In this document: positions 25,400 to 39,158 of the stretch, one piece after another
Layout of the letters: every line of letters begins with the position of its first letter
Position numbering within the stretch: position 1 is the first letter of the stretch
Assembly (NCBI GenBank): GCA_000507305.1
Contig: DF241031.1
Location: 27,544-91,543 of the forward strand
Source of the DNA: Breviolum minutum Mf 1.05b.01
Lineage: Eukaryota > Sar > Dinophyceae > Suessiales > Symbiodiniaceae
Direction: 5' to 3'
DNA length: 64,000 nucleotides
Program-made: the position numbers and the translations under genes
Notes under the pieces: model-generated
What the model saw: only the letters and a program-made list of their open reading frames with translations
What the model was told of the DNA's origin: nothing
The model's database searches: none

Positions 25400-28300
25400 G
25401 CTTCAAAGATCCAACCGCCACCCGTTGCCTCTGCCTGAGGCCTGGGAAAAGTTACCAGACAGGAGACCTGAGAAACCACTGGAATTTTTTGGGTTTGGTT
25501 ACCAGGTTGTTCAAAGGGAATTTTGACCTATTTGTGTTGGTAATCTAAGATGTTGGGCCGGGAGATCCCTTGAGTTGTTAATGTTGTTTTCTTCTTGGAA
25601 TGGGGGATCTCCATGTTTTTGTTGCTTAGTGTTTGTTTAGCGGAGGATGGAGTCCACGCAAAACTGCACCTTAGGGTAAAAGCAGGATTTGGAAATGGAT
25701 GATGTTTGTAGACTTCAGGAATGAAATGGGACTTTGGCAGTTGGAGGTTTATGGGAAGTTTGTCAAAGCTCAACCTTACTTAAGTGTTCGATATTTTTGA
25801 TTGCCATCTTTGCCCATCTTGGGGTGAAACAAAAAATATTCCATGCAACATAAAGTTGAGATTTTTCCTGAAAACCCTGATCTCATTAGGGTTTCGCGTG
25901 CTTTACCTTCAGTGTCCTGAAGGATTGTGCTGCTGCGACATGGCCAGAGTGAGGGAAATGTGGATCACCTGCTCTACACTAGCAGCTTGGCTATCTTCTT
26001 GACGGACCTGGTGATGGAAGACCCCTTAACTGATCGAGAAAATTGTTTCAGGTATTTGGAGGTTGGTGATTAGTGAGATATGGTGCATCCAGACGTAGGA
26101 GACTATCGAAACACGATGGTACTAATGATTCCCCAGAGTGCAACTACAAAATCCTGAAGGGAAGCCCTTTTATCATATGGGAATCATGTCGACGCCACAG
26201 GGCAAGTTTTGTTTCCGTAGATTCGGGAACTAGATAACTGAGTCTTGAATTTTGAAATGCCATTGGTGAAACCTCCTCTTTGGTTTGTAGATAGTTTCAA
26301 GAGTTTCTATCATCACTGGTACTCAAAAGCCTGGGATCATCCGGGCAATCATAGAAGATCTCCTAGCCCGAGCCATGTGTAATATGCCAAGTGATCCGAG
26401 GACCATGACCAAGACATTAATTTGTGTTGATGAGTTGATGGTCTGAGTGTTTGACGACCCTTTTTCAAAAAACTGGGAAGTGCCATGTTCCCAGATGAAT
26501 GGTCCCACGTTGCTAGAGGTTTGTCATGTTGTTGCTTGGTGTAGGCACCTTGGTCTTACTCTTGATGGCATCGTTGAGAGTGGTAGCTTGTTCCATTAGA
26601 CTTATCTAACATGTTCAAATAAAACTTATTGTAGCTGGATTTCATAGCAAATTTGTTGCCTTTTTCCTCAGAAAACCGTTTCTTGGGGTTACACTCCCAC
26701 AAATTAACAGCTTGCCCCTGAAAATAGGCCTTTTACCCCCAAAAAGGGAAGGAATCATCTTCCAACCACCAATTTTCAGAACCTGTTGCTGTTAGTTTGA
26801 GGGAGGGTATCACCCAGTGATCTATAGGGGGTCAACGATGAAACTGTCAACCCCGCAATCTCCAAGGTAAAGGCGATAGCCGTTTAGAGCTGACCAAAAA
26901 AGGCATCGAACAGGTGCCACCGATTCCAGCAACTGGTTGCCACCCTAAGATGGGGAAGCCCCGGTTTTGAGCGGAATCCCCCCAAACAAAAATATGGGAA
27001 GATAAAGTGTTTTATCAAGTTTTTTTTTGGCGGGGGCTGGGATGCATTGTCATATATTGAAACCACACTTTAAACAGGTGGTTTGGGGACCAGAGACGGG
27101 TTATTACGCAAAATTTCCTTACACTTTGTAGATCCTGTCCACCTGACACAGTGCATCATGCTTTCCACCTGAAGGCCCCACCACAATTCAGACGACACAT
27201 TATGTTGATTTGGCAATTGGTTTGTCGCATATCTGTTCAGCAGTTGATATATCTATTTTTGTTGATTTATTCAATCGTAGATGTTTTTTATATTTACATT
27301 TTCATACCAGGGTAGAAACAGATAGCATTTTGCATCACAAAATTTCAATGTTTAAGTGTCCTTTGTTTCGGCAGGTCCCCAACACCCCCAGTATCTTCCA
27401 TAGCTCCATCAAGTCGTCGGCCTTAATGAACGTTGCCTGGAATCCTTTCCCAAAATCTTGATGTTGGAAAGTTTGAATCCACCCAATTTCCCAAAGAAAC
27501 AGAAGTAATACAGTAATACAGTATACTATCTGTTCATGCGTCCCTCATAAAAAATACACTGATTTCTTTTGATGACATTGGCACCCAGCGAAGCGCATGG
27601 CATCCATATGGAAAATCCATCCAGCTTAGAAGCGCCCATTTTTGCCAGGCGAAGCAGGCAGGAAAGCGCTTGCGTTCCATCACGCCTCCAGGTGGGGGAT
27701 AGGTCCTGACGTTGAAATGGTGGAATTTTCTGCAACTGAGGGGCTTAAAACCAAGGGGATGGAACACACATTTAGACACACTTTGATGTTGAGAGGTTTG
27801 TCTTCCCTGAACAGATTTGGTGGAGTTTGTCCACTTAGATGCAGGATGGAACTGGAGCAAGAACGCCTCCATGTACATGCTACCTGCCCTTAAAAGCTTC
27901 ATATGTAATGAGCGTTTAATGCCAGGATGGAATGACACAAGGGTTTTGGACGTCACCTTGTGATTCCACTATTTGACGTGTAAAGTCATTTGAACCCATT
28001 CAATCCAAGTGTGTGCGTGCGTTTGTGTCAAAACGCAGCTGCTTCTTCATGCAACTTGTCAGGTGCTGAAGAAATGTATGTCTTATCTTTAGATGTTTTT
28101 CATCTCTGCTATGTGTTTGGTACATACCGGCCACTAAGTCGCATTGCAATGTGTTTCGTTTTCCTTAAGAACATGCATCTTTGCAAACCAAAACCCCTAC
28201 ATCGGATCCGCCGGGTTTCACTTGGTTTCAGATGCCAACATCATCGTGTGCACCTCACCCTTCGAGAGGATTGGACCAAAAGGTGATGTATTGTCACGTT

Positions 28301-31300
28301 TTGTAGCTCCCACCAAGTGTTCTGATATTTGTTTGACTTGGTGATGCTTGGTGCAACTTGATAGTTACAGCCGTTTCAATGCTGTTTCATTAAATACTTT
28401 TCCTGGATGAAGCCTGGATGGTTCCTTGATAAGTTAGTAGATTTCATCTACAGATGATGACCCTTCACTGTTCCGGTATATGCGTGTTTCCTATCTATAT
28501 CAAATTGTCATGATGATGTTTTGTGGATATTTTATATGTGTTCAAAAAACAATTTTCATATATAGAGGTGACAAGGGTTTGAAGCTGCTGTTGGAGCACT
28601 TGGGATTCAGATTCCAATTAGACAAGATGAAGCTGTTTTACACAACCGACATTTTTGGTCAAGCAATTTATGTGGGCCAAAATTTATCCTCAAGGAGGAT
28701 CCCTATATATCAGCTTGGAATTGCTTCATTCATTTCGCAAAGAAAGGCCGTGGTCTTGGATTTTTTCATCCGCAGCAACCTGTGAGGACTACCCAGACCT
28801 TGCTAGCTGTGTATGCTGGAGGTTTTGGGGGACCTGAACAGGCCTGACAAATTGCTGACTGTCAGCCTGTCAGCCATGTTTTGTTGTTGATAAAGTGGGT
28901 GTTCTTGGAGTTTATCCATGCTACAATCAGCGCCAGAATGCATGAAAAAACCAAGACTAAGTGGCTTTTGTATCATTACTCTCCAAGATAATTATTCCTA
29001 TAACAAGTGACATGTTTTTATTTGTTTGTAGTGATGACGTATCCAATCAGCCACTATTGCAGGGGGGAAAGGTCGATCAACTGGATGCCAACCTTGTTTC
29101 TCCATGCATATGTTCTGCAGGTATGCGTGGCTAGACATGAGCATCCATGATGCATGTCCCATTAATACACTGCAGGGATGTAGACCAAGACTAAGAGGTG
29201 AAAAAAGTACTTGCATTTAATTTAGGGCATTCAAAACTAAGTGACATTACAGGCATCATATGCTGCTATCAGCATCATTGTTCTCAGTGTCGTCGTGAGA
29301 ACCGGAATATTTTATCTACCGATAAAACTAGACTAATGGATAACTAAAATTCAGGATCATCCTTATTATTTTTGACTATGGTTTATTATTGTGATCATCG
29401 TGCATTTGATACATTTGCGTAACCCAAATCGGGTCAGGTATTGCTTTTGATATGTCTTGATGCTTGTTTCCAGAGGATTTTTGTCCTTCATCAACTTCCC
29501 AACTTGCATGTGAAGGATCTGGTACAACGAGTGCATGTGGATCCTCAGATTCGTGAACAAGAATTTGGTAATTTTCAAGATCCGGGCTTAACCCAGAAGG
29601 CCCGACAGGGTGCCCAAAACCCATGTTTTGGGTCCTGGGTTGATGATTTTGTTGGGGCGATGTGTTGCATATGTATCCATGGAAGAAGTTGGAAAAGTTG
29701 TTGCTTTTACAGAGTTGGGGAGGTGCTGCCAGGAAAGAAGAAGGTAGCATATTTCATATAGCAGCTAGCTGAGAATGAATGATGGTTAATAGACAGGTGA
29801 GTCGTATAAAGTTGAACAATTGTTGGAGGTTAACTGGTGTTAAGATACTTTTGGCATCTTTTGGGTATAGCTGGGCAATGGTCAAAATTGTAGTCATGTC
29901 AGGTTGTCCCACATCCTCAAAAGTTGTAGTTTCTCTGTTTTTGAAGAGGTCAGAGGGTTGTCAGTTTCCAAATCACTTTCTGACATGCTTAAAGATAAAT
30001 ACAGTGTAGGAATATGTTCCATTCTTATATATAGTATATACATGTTTGTTTGGATATTCTATGTCCATCATTTTTCATTTAACTTAATGTGACACCAGTT
30101 TTTTACGGAAGTCCAGTGGCCAAACGGCGTCCGTTTTCGAAGGTTCGAGTGGAAGAAGTGCGCGTGGGACGCTTCTACTACAGGCGATCCCGTTGAGACC
30201 ACAGGGGGCTGCAGGGATTGCTAGCTGTCTATGTCAGTGGGAGGTAAGGAAGGTTCCCTGCAAAATCTAGGATGAGCTTGATTTTTTGATTTGCCCTCCC
30301 TGACAGTTTGCCCATGAAAAGAAGGAGTTTTACCCCTCCAAAAAGGAAATTTATCTTCCAACCATTGGTTTTTAGGGGCTATGTCCATGTTAGTTTCAGG
30401 GATCGAGGTTATGTAAAACAACACTTCAAAATCACCAGTTTTTTTGAGAAGTAAGCGTTTAACACATACACATGTGATTAAATCATATTAAGTCCCTGGT
30501 CAACTTGTTACAATGAACCCAAAAAAAATCCCAAAACATCCCAGGGTATCCACATCCTCGATGTGTTCCGGTAAATGTAACATCCCACCATCCCCACCGA
30601 AGCTGGAGAAAGGCGACCCAATGCAGAGAGCTCTGCAGATGTTTTTGATCGCGTGACGCAGTTTCCAAGCTGCGAATTCGTGAAGAGATATGGATTGGTG
30701 TTGTGTTGTGACCAACAGTCTTATCAACTATCAACACATGGTTTGTTTACATTTTTTGTATACCCATTAAGTGTATTGCAATCAGTTGGAAAGTTTAGTA
30801 GTCTTTTGAACTTAGGGATCTTATTAACACATGATGTGTTGGAAAGAACCATCAAGCATCCCTGTGTTTCGATTCGGCAAAATGATCGACAATAAACTTG
30901 TGGTCCTCTGTGGGTTCTGGTCAGAAAGCCATTCTGAAAAGGTTATCATTAGGATAAAAAGCATCCCATTGGGTCTGCAAATTGGATCGCAACAGCTTGA
31001 ATCTAACCAGAGATGTTAGAGGAGAAATGAATCAGAGCCCCAGATCCCTGAAAATCACTTGGATGCCATGCTGAAGTCACTGCATCATCCCACGAAACCA
31101 CGATTTGGACCCGATTTGTTTCAGAGATGGACATTGACTTGGTTAGAAACTTGGCGATTCTCGTCAACTCCAGAAATGCACCCATCTATTGAGCCTGACC
31201 ATCAGTGCCTTTGCAATTACTATTTTTGACTCCCCTCTACTTGATATATTGTAGTAATAGAAGAGGGACCCTTTAAGGGTATGGTGACTATAGCATATTT

Positions 31301-34300
31301 AATTGTTTGTTGTATTATCTATGTATGTTTCTACTATTGTACTTGAGATGAGGTTTTTGTATGGCAGCAGGTTCCTCAATGGGAACGAAGAATGATTTTT
31401 TTCGGTGTCCACAGAATTACATTTATGGTACCCATCCCAGCTATTTAGCCATCCCAGGTTTTGGGATAAACTCTTTGGAGACTTCAGTGGCAATGGTATG
31501 CTCACACGGGACGAGGCGGGGTGGGTTCAACATCGATGGCTTCTACCCTCGGAGATGAAGGGTACCACTGAAAGATGATAGGGAGATGAAATATGACTTG
31601 ATACTTAGAATCATCCAGAACCTTCCAAATTGTTCATCCGACACGACGTGCCACATCGTGCCACTAAGTGTCAACATGCTACGTGCTGCTTTGAGAAACT
31701 TGTTCTGGACCTTGCCAGTCCAATCATTCCAATAGAGTTGGTCCCAGTATACAGATTTCAGATTTTTGAATCATCAACGAATTTCAGCCCAAAGTTTTAC
31801 ACAAAAAAACGATGCCACAGACATTTCCCTCAAATATTTTTGTTGTGGAAACACTGCTGGGCTTTTGTTGATCTCCCAACAACTCCCCCTTTTGGTGTGG
31901 CCAGGTGAAGTACGACATTTGCCTTGTGGTGACTCATGGCCTGACCATCCGTTTGATGCTCATGTGTCTCTTGGATGAACGGATGAACCGAGCATGTAAG
32001 GCCGACCCAACAGGCCACAAGCCCACGAGATGCGATTCGTTCCAAAGAAATGACAATTGGTTGAATACCCTCTTCAGTACGATCCTCATGGATACATTTT
32101 CAGATTATTAATACTCAAAAGTGCCTCGGTTTTATCGATACATGATCCCGAACTCATGTATGTTTTAGTACCCATGCGATACTACCCAAAGTATGTTTCT
32201 GTCAACCTTAGTTTGTGACCTCTCAGAGTAAGTAAATGCCGTTTCGGTTCAAAAATCACGACGTTTCCGGTCAATTTGTATATATACCTAGTATACCTCA
32301 TGGTGCCTAGCTTCTAGGATACTTGAGCTTTGTGTTTTTTTTGGAAAACGATAGGCAAAAGTCCGGCGGGTGAGAAATCCCATGATGCGAGAACATTGTT
32401 TGTTTGACGAAACACTCTCCAAGCTTGGGGGCACACTGCACCCATTAACAGTCGATGAAAAACCTGTTTTGGGACAGTGATTTTTGGGCTTCCCTCCTCT
32501 TGTGGATCTTGTGAACGGGAATTGAAGGTACCCCATCATCACAGGACCTTTCTGAAACTCCCAATGGGCTGAGACTTCAGTGGGAATTTGTGGGGGGGAG
32601 GCCTATTTGAATGGTCCGTTGAAACCTTCGGAACTGTTTGGAACCTGGGCAACTGTGAGCATATCGTTTTACAGAAGAACATGGAGCTCAACCAATATGA
32701 GACCCTTGGCATAGAATCATGGAATATTCGCTGCTTGTGTTGTGAATCCAAACCATGTAGAACTGTGCGGCCCAGGAGAGGATTTCATGGTTACATGATG
32801 TTACATGCATTCACTGTTTCAGTTGAACAAGTGGGAGGGCGACAATCCATCCTGAGAATTGTTTTTGGAAAAGTGAGGAGCCTTGCAAAAAGTCATCTTG
32901 AGCATGGTTTTGAAGCAGTCAGATACATGTCAAGCATGTTTTGGGTGGAGCAGATTTTCACATTCTTTCAGGTCTCCGTGTGTTTATCATCAAGGTCGAA
33001 GAATCCCCAGTTGGGTGAAATTGAGGTGCTCCCAAGTCATAATGTTGCATGAACTCACAAATGTTCATATTTTTGGGGTGGTTAAGTATCCAACGTGCAA
33101 TATGAATGTACATATGAACACAAAGATCCAGGTACCTAACCTAGTTGCTACAAGAAATCTGTTTCCTTTCTTACTACTGCCATATTTGATGTAATTCTGC
33201 CATTTTGGGGGGCATCCCACCAGAGGGTACCCAGCTTTCTCCAAAGCAGTGAGGTTTTGCGTCACCGAATCCCACCCACCACGGGTGCCGTGGGCGACAC
33301 GGCACGCCTGGATCGTGTTGGCAACGGCGAAGAAACCACAGGAGCCAAGATTCGGGGAAGATGTTTACACGTTATTTTGGCATTGGGGTACTACATCTAA
33401 TACATGTTCTGGAGGAGTCACAGATGGCCTACAATATGTTATCTCTATAGGTAATTTTGTCAATATTTGCATATGGGTTGGAATATAAGGTGAATACTGC
33501 ATATATAATATAATATATGTCTATATTTGGTAGGCATGGTTCATACCTGTAAGACGATGGTGGTTTGCAACTGTGGGAAATTTCTCCTAGGTTGGTAGGA
33601 CTATGACTTTCTTTTTCTTTGAGCCTGCTTAAAGTGTTTGAAACCACCAGCTGGTATATCAGGTCCAACATGTAAAAGCTCTGACACGGTGGAGTTGAGT
33701 TCTTAATGGGTTGCCATTTGGCAAGTCCAACTTTTCCCTGAGGCGAAGAAAATCATGATGGTTCTAAGTCTAAGTGACTACGCTCCAGAACAAAGAGTGA
33801 ATGAGTGAGCTCTTTTGCTGGCAAGAAATTGTTCCTTATAACTGTAGCTCACGGTTTTCTACATGGCCAAGAATTAGCATGTTCCAGCACACACAAGTTA
33901 CTGACACGTCAACACCATCATTGGCATCCATGACGGTCCAAGTAGCTGGCTGGTTTCTTTTAGGTTTTGGGTGTTTTGGGTGTAGAACGTCCACCTTTTT
34001 CAGGTACTCCTGCCCCTCAAATCTCAAACTTTCTAGGACGATATGGATAAACCTAATCGCTGCATTAAGTATATATTTGGCCACTTGACAGAAATCGAAA
34101 TCCAAAATCCTTACCTTCCAGGGGCTTCCCATGGATTTCCCCCCCATGTTTTTATTGATACAATGCCCATGTTTTCGTCCTGAAAACATCAACAACCAAT
34201 CAACCCCACCAACCCATGGCAATCCATCGAGGACTTGGTGTTGCGCGTCTCCAAATTGGATGAAGCCCGCAGCAAACTGTTGGAAGCTGGAAAGGTGGCA

Positions 34301-34369
34301 GACACCGAAATTGCCAAGTTGGATGCCATCATTGATGACATGGAAAATCAGCAGCTGGATAGGCAATGA
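25400..34369 (+). CDS. Histidine phosphatase (phosphoglycerate mutase-like superfamily), about 14 exons
   Basis: Exons: 25400-25471, 25923-25989, 27375-27431, 27649-27691, 28232-28268, one unresolved exon (possibly near 28570-28640), 29516-29599, 30143-30183, 30613-30660, 31458-31509, 31905-31965, 32601-32698, 33254 to about 33358, 34232-34369 (TGA). The catalytic signature is IVLLRHGQSEGNVD (exon 2). VPNTPSI, KQAGKRLRSITPP, IIVCTSPFER and VDPQIREQEFGNFQDPG follow, then VGRFYYR, PNAESSADVFDRVTQ, FWDKLFGDF, the second catalytic histidine in LVVTHGLTIRLMLM, and FEWSVETFGTVWNLGN. This order matches broad-range histidine phosphatases, which act through a phospho-histidine; the substrate is unknown. 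The family's usual PNGES is PNAES, keeping the Glu. Donors are GT, GC and GA, forced by phase at most joints. The last two exons add a hydrophilic tail ending in a coiled-coil-like stretch (KLDEARSKLLEAGKV). Exons 1, 13 and 14 are assigned by phase and position and could belong elsewhere. Confidence 0.82.
26733..26817. repeat. Dispersed repeat family, copy 1 of 3
   Basis: A stretch with an A-rich start, then 'CTTCCAACCA', 'AATTTTCAG', 'GTTAGTTT' and 'GAGGGTA(T/C)CACCCAG' recurs with diverged sequence at about 30333-30405 and 39951-40030. All copies are in the same orientation. The element type is unknown; the first two copies are intronic in the phosphatase gene. Confidence 0.55.
30333..30405. 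repeat. Dispersed repeat family, copy 2 of 3
   Basis: Shares 'ATCTTCCAACCA' and 'TGTTAGTTTCAGGGA' with the copies at 26733 and 39951; more diverged at its 3' end. It lies between phosphatase exons at 30143 and 30613. Confidence 0.5.
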
Positions 34370-36139
34370 AGCAGGAAAAAAAAACATCAACAATCAACAA
34401 AAAATGGCAGTTTGTGGGCTGGTAATAGCAGGTCTGTCAGTAGGCAACTGGTTTGCATCCTTTTGATTTGAGTGTTTTTCTTCATGAATGTTGGGAAGCT
34501 ACAGTGTCAAGGTGGTGTTTGGTGTCTGGCGTGATTTTTCCAAAGAACGTGATCCCATTTGACGAATCCAGGGATTTTGAACTCAGTGCCAAACAAGTAT
34601 GTGATGCATTTTGCCACCAAGTGCAAGTTATAAAGTGGTGGTGTCTAAGTTGTCTATCTTGACCCTGATCCTTCACTGTTCATGAGAATGATGGTGCTGT
34701 ATCTTACTGCCGTCCATGAGAGGAAGGATGGGGAATAATCTGGAGTCGTTTCCCCGGTTGGTTCAGTTGATCATTTCAATGGTTTTCACTGGGCTTATAG
34801 CTGCTACAAGTATATGAATTAGGAGGTGGCTTAGGAAACATCATTTCGATATATTTCGATCATCAATTCTCCCACCTATCCACTTCTCCATGTTGCAAGA
34901 GTAAGATTCTAAGGATCTTACGCGCCAGATCTGAACCGTATACAGCGACTTGGCACCATTCTGGGACAAGTATACTGCTTGCCGAGAGGGATCCATCGTA
35001 TTCTGACAATGGGAATACCATTCGTTTTCCATGCATGTCCCTTTAAAAACCATCAATCATACTCTTTCAACATGATTGAATCATGATTCATGATCTAAAT
35101 ATATACGGGGTTTCATCAGAGAACACCATGCCCCAAAAATAGTCACTCCTTTTGGGCGAGGTTCAGGCTAAGATGGGCTAAGGGTATTGTTGGTCATGAT
35201 ATCCACCGATTTTAATTGTCTACTATTTAAAGTTGTTTTTGTGGCTGTAAGCGAACATGGGACTTCAAGTTGCGACATGTTTTTGGTTGGGCAAGCCCGT
35301 ACAAAGTCATTGGCAAACTATGATATGTTTGGGGATTCTTTGGGAGTTGTGTTGGTTTTTTATGTTTTGTTTGGGCAGGTTAGTATGTAGATATATCGAC
35401 TGAATTAATCAAAACATTATCAATACTTGGTAGGCTTGCCACTTTCTTTCATGTATATAACTCCTGCCAAAACATTTCCACTTCCCAAACTTTCGAACTC
35501 GGAGTCGTATGAAATCCACCCACAAAGGTTGGAGGAACCATGTCTTCACCAAATCACGTTATGTACATACGGTGAATGAGAAATGTTTCACCATCCGTTT
35601 AAAAGGGATGCCTTTTCTCAGGGTACTCTGATCAAATTTTAAATTGGGAAGGTTTGTGCAAAATCAGCTAGCAAACCTTGACGACCCGTAGTAGCTGGAA
35701 GGTGATGTTTCAACAAAAACATCACTTCCCAACTTCGGGTGGTTGAAACTCCGAAACTCCTCCGGCAGGTGATCAACTATTTAGAGATCAGTCAACCACG
35801 TACAATGCAGATCAGCGAGGTGATATGTCGACTTGTGCCAGGTCTGGGATTTGTTTAGAAAGTGTTTTTTTGTGGAAAACATGGTTGGTGATTTTGGACA
35901 CACATGGGGTATTAGTGGGAGGAGCTACTATTGTATGTGCTGTACATCTGTATATATATATATATTATGTATTTAAATTATGTGGACTTATATATTTTTA
36001 TGATTACATATATTTACATAGAAGTGTCCTTTAAAAAGCTTTGACTTGTATGTTGGAAGCATTTCATTGAAAAATAGGCTCACATTGGATTTGGAGTTTA
36101 GACCACCAAAATTGAAACCGAAGCTCCATGTTTGGCCAG
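34370..36139. other. Intergenic or unresolved 5' exons; no recognised gene
   Basis: This 1.8 kb stretch lies between the phosphatase stop and the next clear exon. A patch at 34545-34640 reads VIPFDESRDFELSAKQVCDA in one frame and may be an exon, but its borders are not convincing. The rest is AT-rich with short TA runs near 35950. Confidence 0.35.
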
Positions 36140-36404
36140 GTCACGATCATCAAGGGAAATCTCCTGAGGCCGGCCGGTGGGTTGAAGACTCGGTCCCTTG
36201 TGACAGCAAAATTTGAAGATTTCCTTTCGTTCCTTTTCCAAAGGGTGGGAGATGTACTTGTTGTTTTGGAGGGTGCCAAGCATGTTGTTGGAAGCTAACC
36301 CTGTTTGTTTGCAAAAATCTTGTGATGTTATTGTTCAATTTATGTTTGGCCAGAACCTATCTCCGAGTTTCTCAAGTTTTTGTCGGGCTGATGAAGTGGG
36401 CGAA

Positions 36405-36435
<31 letters not shown>

Positions 36436-36454
36436 GTCATCGTCATCGTCATCG

Positions 36455-36518
<64 letters not shown>

Positions 36519-37447
36519 GCAGGTGGATGAAAAGAACAACCATCATTTCTTCAAACCAACGTCCAAAGTGGAGTTTGGAAGTGAACATGACCAAATAGGA
36601 GATGCAAGAAATGGTCGTGGATGATGACACACGGGAGTACATGGAGCAGAACATCGAATTTATTGATTGGTGGGGTGATCAGTTGAGTATCTCGGCTAAG
36701 AAATGATAACCTGGCAAAGGTGGTGTTTTGTTTGGGAAGGGGATCTTCTGAAGTTTTGTTACCTATCCTGATCCCCCCGAATAATCAAACAAATATCCAA
36801 CAAAGTCAAGTGCAACGGCCACAGGAAATTCAAGCCACTTTGATGTCTGGAAATCCTATTGCCATTGTTGCTTTGCCAGGTGCATTGTATCCATATGATC
36901 AAGTTTGAGGACCTTTTTGGCCAAGACACCTTTCCCAAACACACTTGGATTTATAAGATAATCGAGCCATATACTGTAGAGCCTCATCGGCCCCAACTTA
37001 ACCTTACCATGCATTTAACAACCCTGGACATTTACAATAGACATGGTCTTAAAATGAATCACATGATGATTGGGAAAGGTACAAGAACATACAAAAACAA
37101 AAACTCTTTTGAAGCATGGCACTGAGTATCCATATTAACTCTCAAGAGTTATGGTGCTTGCCTTTTAAACTGTTTTTTTCAGAGGATATGTTTAAAAAAT
37201 CTCAGGGGTGAAAGGCATTTTTTAGCGTCATGGTTCATCACTTATTTGAGATGTGCAAGGGTTTTTGTTGCTCATGTTTTTTGAATCAATTGGTTGTCGC
37301 TTGTCGCTAGATGCTTCAGAACCCCCTTTCACCTGAGGTTTTCAGGGCAAGATGCTGCGCACCAATCGCATCTCCTATGCTCACCACCGGGTGAAGTCTG
37401 GCAACATCTCGCCGGTGTCGCCTACGAATTCCACACACTCCAACTGA
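36140..37447 (+). CDS. Unrecognised gene, three 3' exons
   Basis: Exon 36140-36244 follows CCAG|G and reads VTIIKGNLLRP then VTAKFEDFLSFLFQR, with a GT donor. Exon 36599-36686 follows TAG|G, joins in phase 0 and reads EMQEMVVDDDTREYMEQNIE then FIDWWGDQ. Exon 37346-37447 follows TTTTCAG|G and ends in TGA, reading GKMLRTNRISYAHHRVKSG; it has very C/G-rich third positions. A second open frame there (PPGEVWQHLAGVAYEFHTLQ) fits the phase of exon 2 better, so the terminal frame is undecided. No family is recognised; a mostly helical soluble protein is suggested by composition. Exons upstream of 36140 are probably missing. Confidence 0.55.
36405..36518. repeat. CAT trinucleotide microsatellite with CGT interruptions
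   Basis: About 38 CAT-type units, with a central patch alternating CAT and CGT. It lies in the intron between exons 36140-36244 and 36599-36686. The long poly-His, poly-Ile and poly-Asp open frames over it come from the repeat and are not called. Confidence 0.95.
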
Positions 37448-39158
37448 AAGCACCAACAACCCAAACAAGTTTTTATATGTACTAATGGTTAACCTACATT
37501 AGTTTTATACGTGTTTATCATGAACCAAAGTTGTTTGTTCCTGTTATTTTTATTTACGAACCTAGTTGGGATTGTTGGTTCTTGCCTTATGAGTTTTTTT
37601 TTGTCAACCTTGGCTACTTGGTTTTATTTAGGCTTATACCATTGGTGTCCTTTTAAATGAGCTTAGATACCCGCATGGTTGATGTTGAAGATTGATCATG
37701 TAGGTTGGAATGTGTCAGTTCCAGTGATGGTAATCCTTATCAACCAATTAGTACATGGTATGGAGCAGAGGTTTTGTTAATTGCTCAAGTGAGTCCACAA
37801 CTTGGAGTCCCAAACACAAAGCTGAAAGCAGATATTTTTCTTGGTTATCATGAAGTCATCATGACAAAAGAGAGGAGGCAAAGGTATCAATCATTATAAT
37901 TCATTATTCATTATAATAATCCCATGTATCATAGGCATGGAACTGCAGCTATGCCAAGTGAATCTGACATATCATGCCTTTGGCAGCGGAAAGAAGAGTC
38001 CTTTACCAATCCCGGGTTCCACGTGTTTATGTTGGAGTGTTGTCCCTTTCCTTTGGGGTGCTGAAACTCCACGAAACCATGGAGTGCTTCCGGGGGGATT
38101 TTTGTTACAGCTATGTTGAAACTTACATCGATTCGCTGATGGCGATTCGTGCCGCAAAAGTTGAAATGCAGTTGGGAATGATGCCATTTCCTTGTTGGAG
38201 AGCAATCTGATAGGTGTACTGTTCGTGCGCTCTTGAAATGACAACTTGCATGTTCCTTGTGCTTCCGTTTGTTTTTTGGGCGTATTGTCAATACCTTTTT
38301 TGGGCACGTAAGGTTCGCCTATTCCATGAGTAAACCCGACATGAATCTACCACGGAAGTGACTAAGTGACGGATTCCTGAACTGGATATCCATCCCAGTG
38401 GTGGGTTCTCAGAAGTACATTAAGGTGTGATAGTGATATTCTTATCATGTCATATTTTTACTCAGTGAATGACATTCCCATGACATGAGAACGCTTGCAG
38501 TATACAATAGTGTGTCAACCCTGGATCATAAAGATTGTGTGTTTAATTTGGGGGTGCCCGAAAAAGATGTAGAAACCGCGACGAAAATGGGACCTCATTC
38601 AAACATTCTGGATTTACAGTGTAAATTAAAGATAGGGCGGCACTTACACAATAGATTCACATGTCACATCAGCATCAAGAAGTCTCACTTGTAGCTTTGC
38701 GACTCAAAAAATGGGCAGGAATCACACGTCCATCAGTCAGAGAAGCAAGATATATTTTTTGGGATTTTTGTTTGGGTCAATATGACAACCACGCTTTCAG
38801 GCTGTGTTGAGGCAGTCAATTGATCACAATAAATTGGATCATCTTTTGAGGTGGTGCCTTCACATTTGTTTGCTGAACACCTTTTTTCGAACTCACCAGG
38901 TTGGTGCCATTGGCGGAATTACATCATGGCCTTTTTTCGTTGCACAATGAACACTGGGCACGGGTGTTTTGGAGTTTTTCCCTCTCGCATGATGTGACAC
39001 CAACAAAAAACTCTATTAAAAAAGATATTCAGAACCTGGTGTCAGAACCTCCCTCCTTTGAAAGGTTTCAAGATCCAACCATTGATGAAAAACCCTCAGA
39101 ATGTATATACAGCAAGAAAAGGACCCTGAAACCTCCAATTTTCATCGCTGCTCCGATC
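37448..39158. other. Mostly unrecognised; one candidate exon at 37974-38210
   Basis: Between two clearer gene regions, a 78-codon open run reads RVYVGVLSLSFGVLKLHETM then YVETYIDSLMAIRAAKVEMQ, and may be one or two exons (an AG acceptor precedes 38113). It matches no family I know. The remaining sequence is AT-rich without convincing exons. Confidence 0.3.

Noticed and set aside
26302..26424. Protein-like frame VSIITGTQKPGIIRAIIEDL
   Set aside because: First taken as a phosphatase exon, but the blocks at 25923-25989 and 27375-27431 join directly and match the family better; its acceptor is AG|A.
31371..31392. RFLNGNEE after CAG|G, resembling the phosphatase NGES block
   Set aside because: The exon at 30613-30660 carries PNAESSADVFDRV and matches phase on both sides, leaving no place for this one.
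33836..34393. 185-codon minus-strand open frame
   Set aside because: It is antisense to the last phosphatase exon (34232-34369), whose + reading is strongly helical and ends in a stop; the - reading has no motif.
36213..36654. Poly-His, poly-Ile and poly-Asp open frames
   Set aside because: Artefacts of the CAT microsatellite; the flanking exons place it in an intron.
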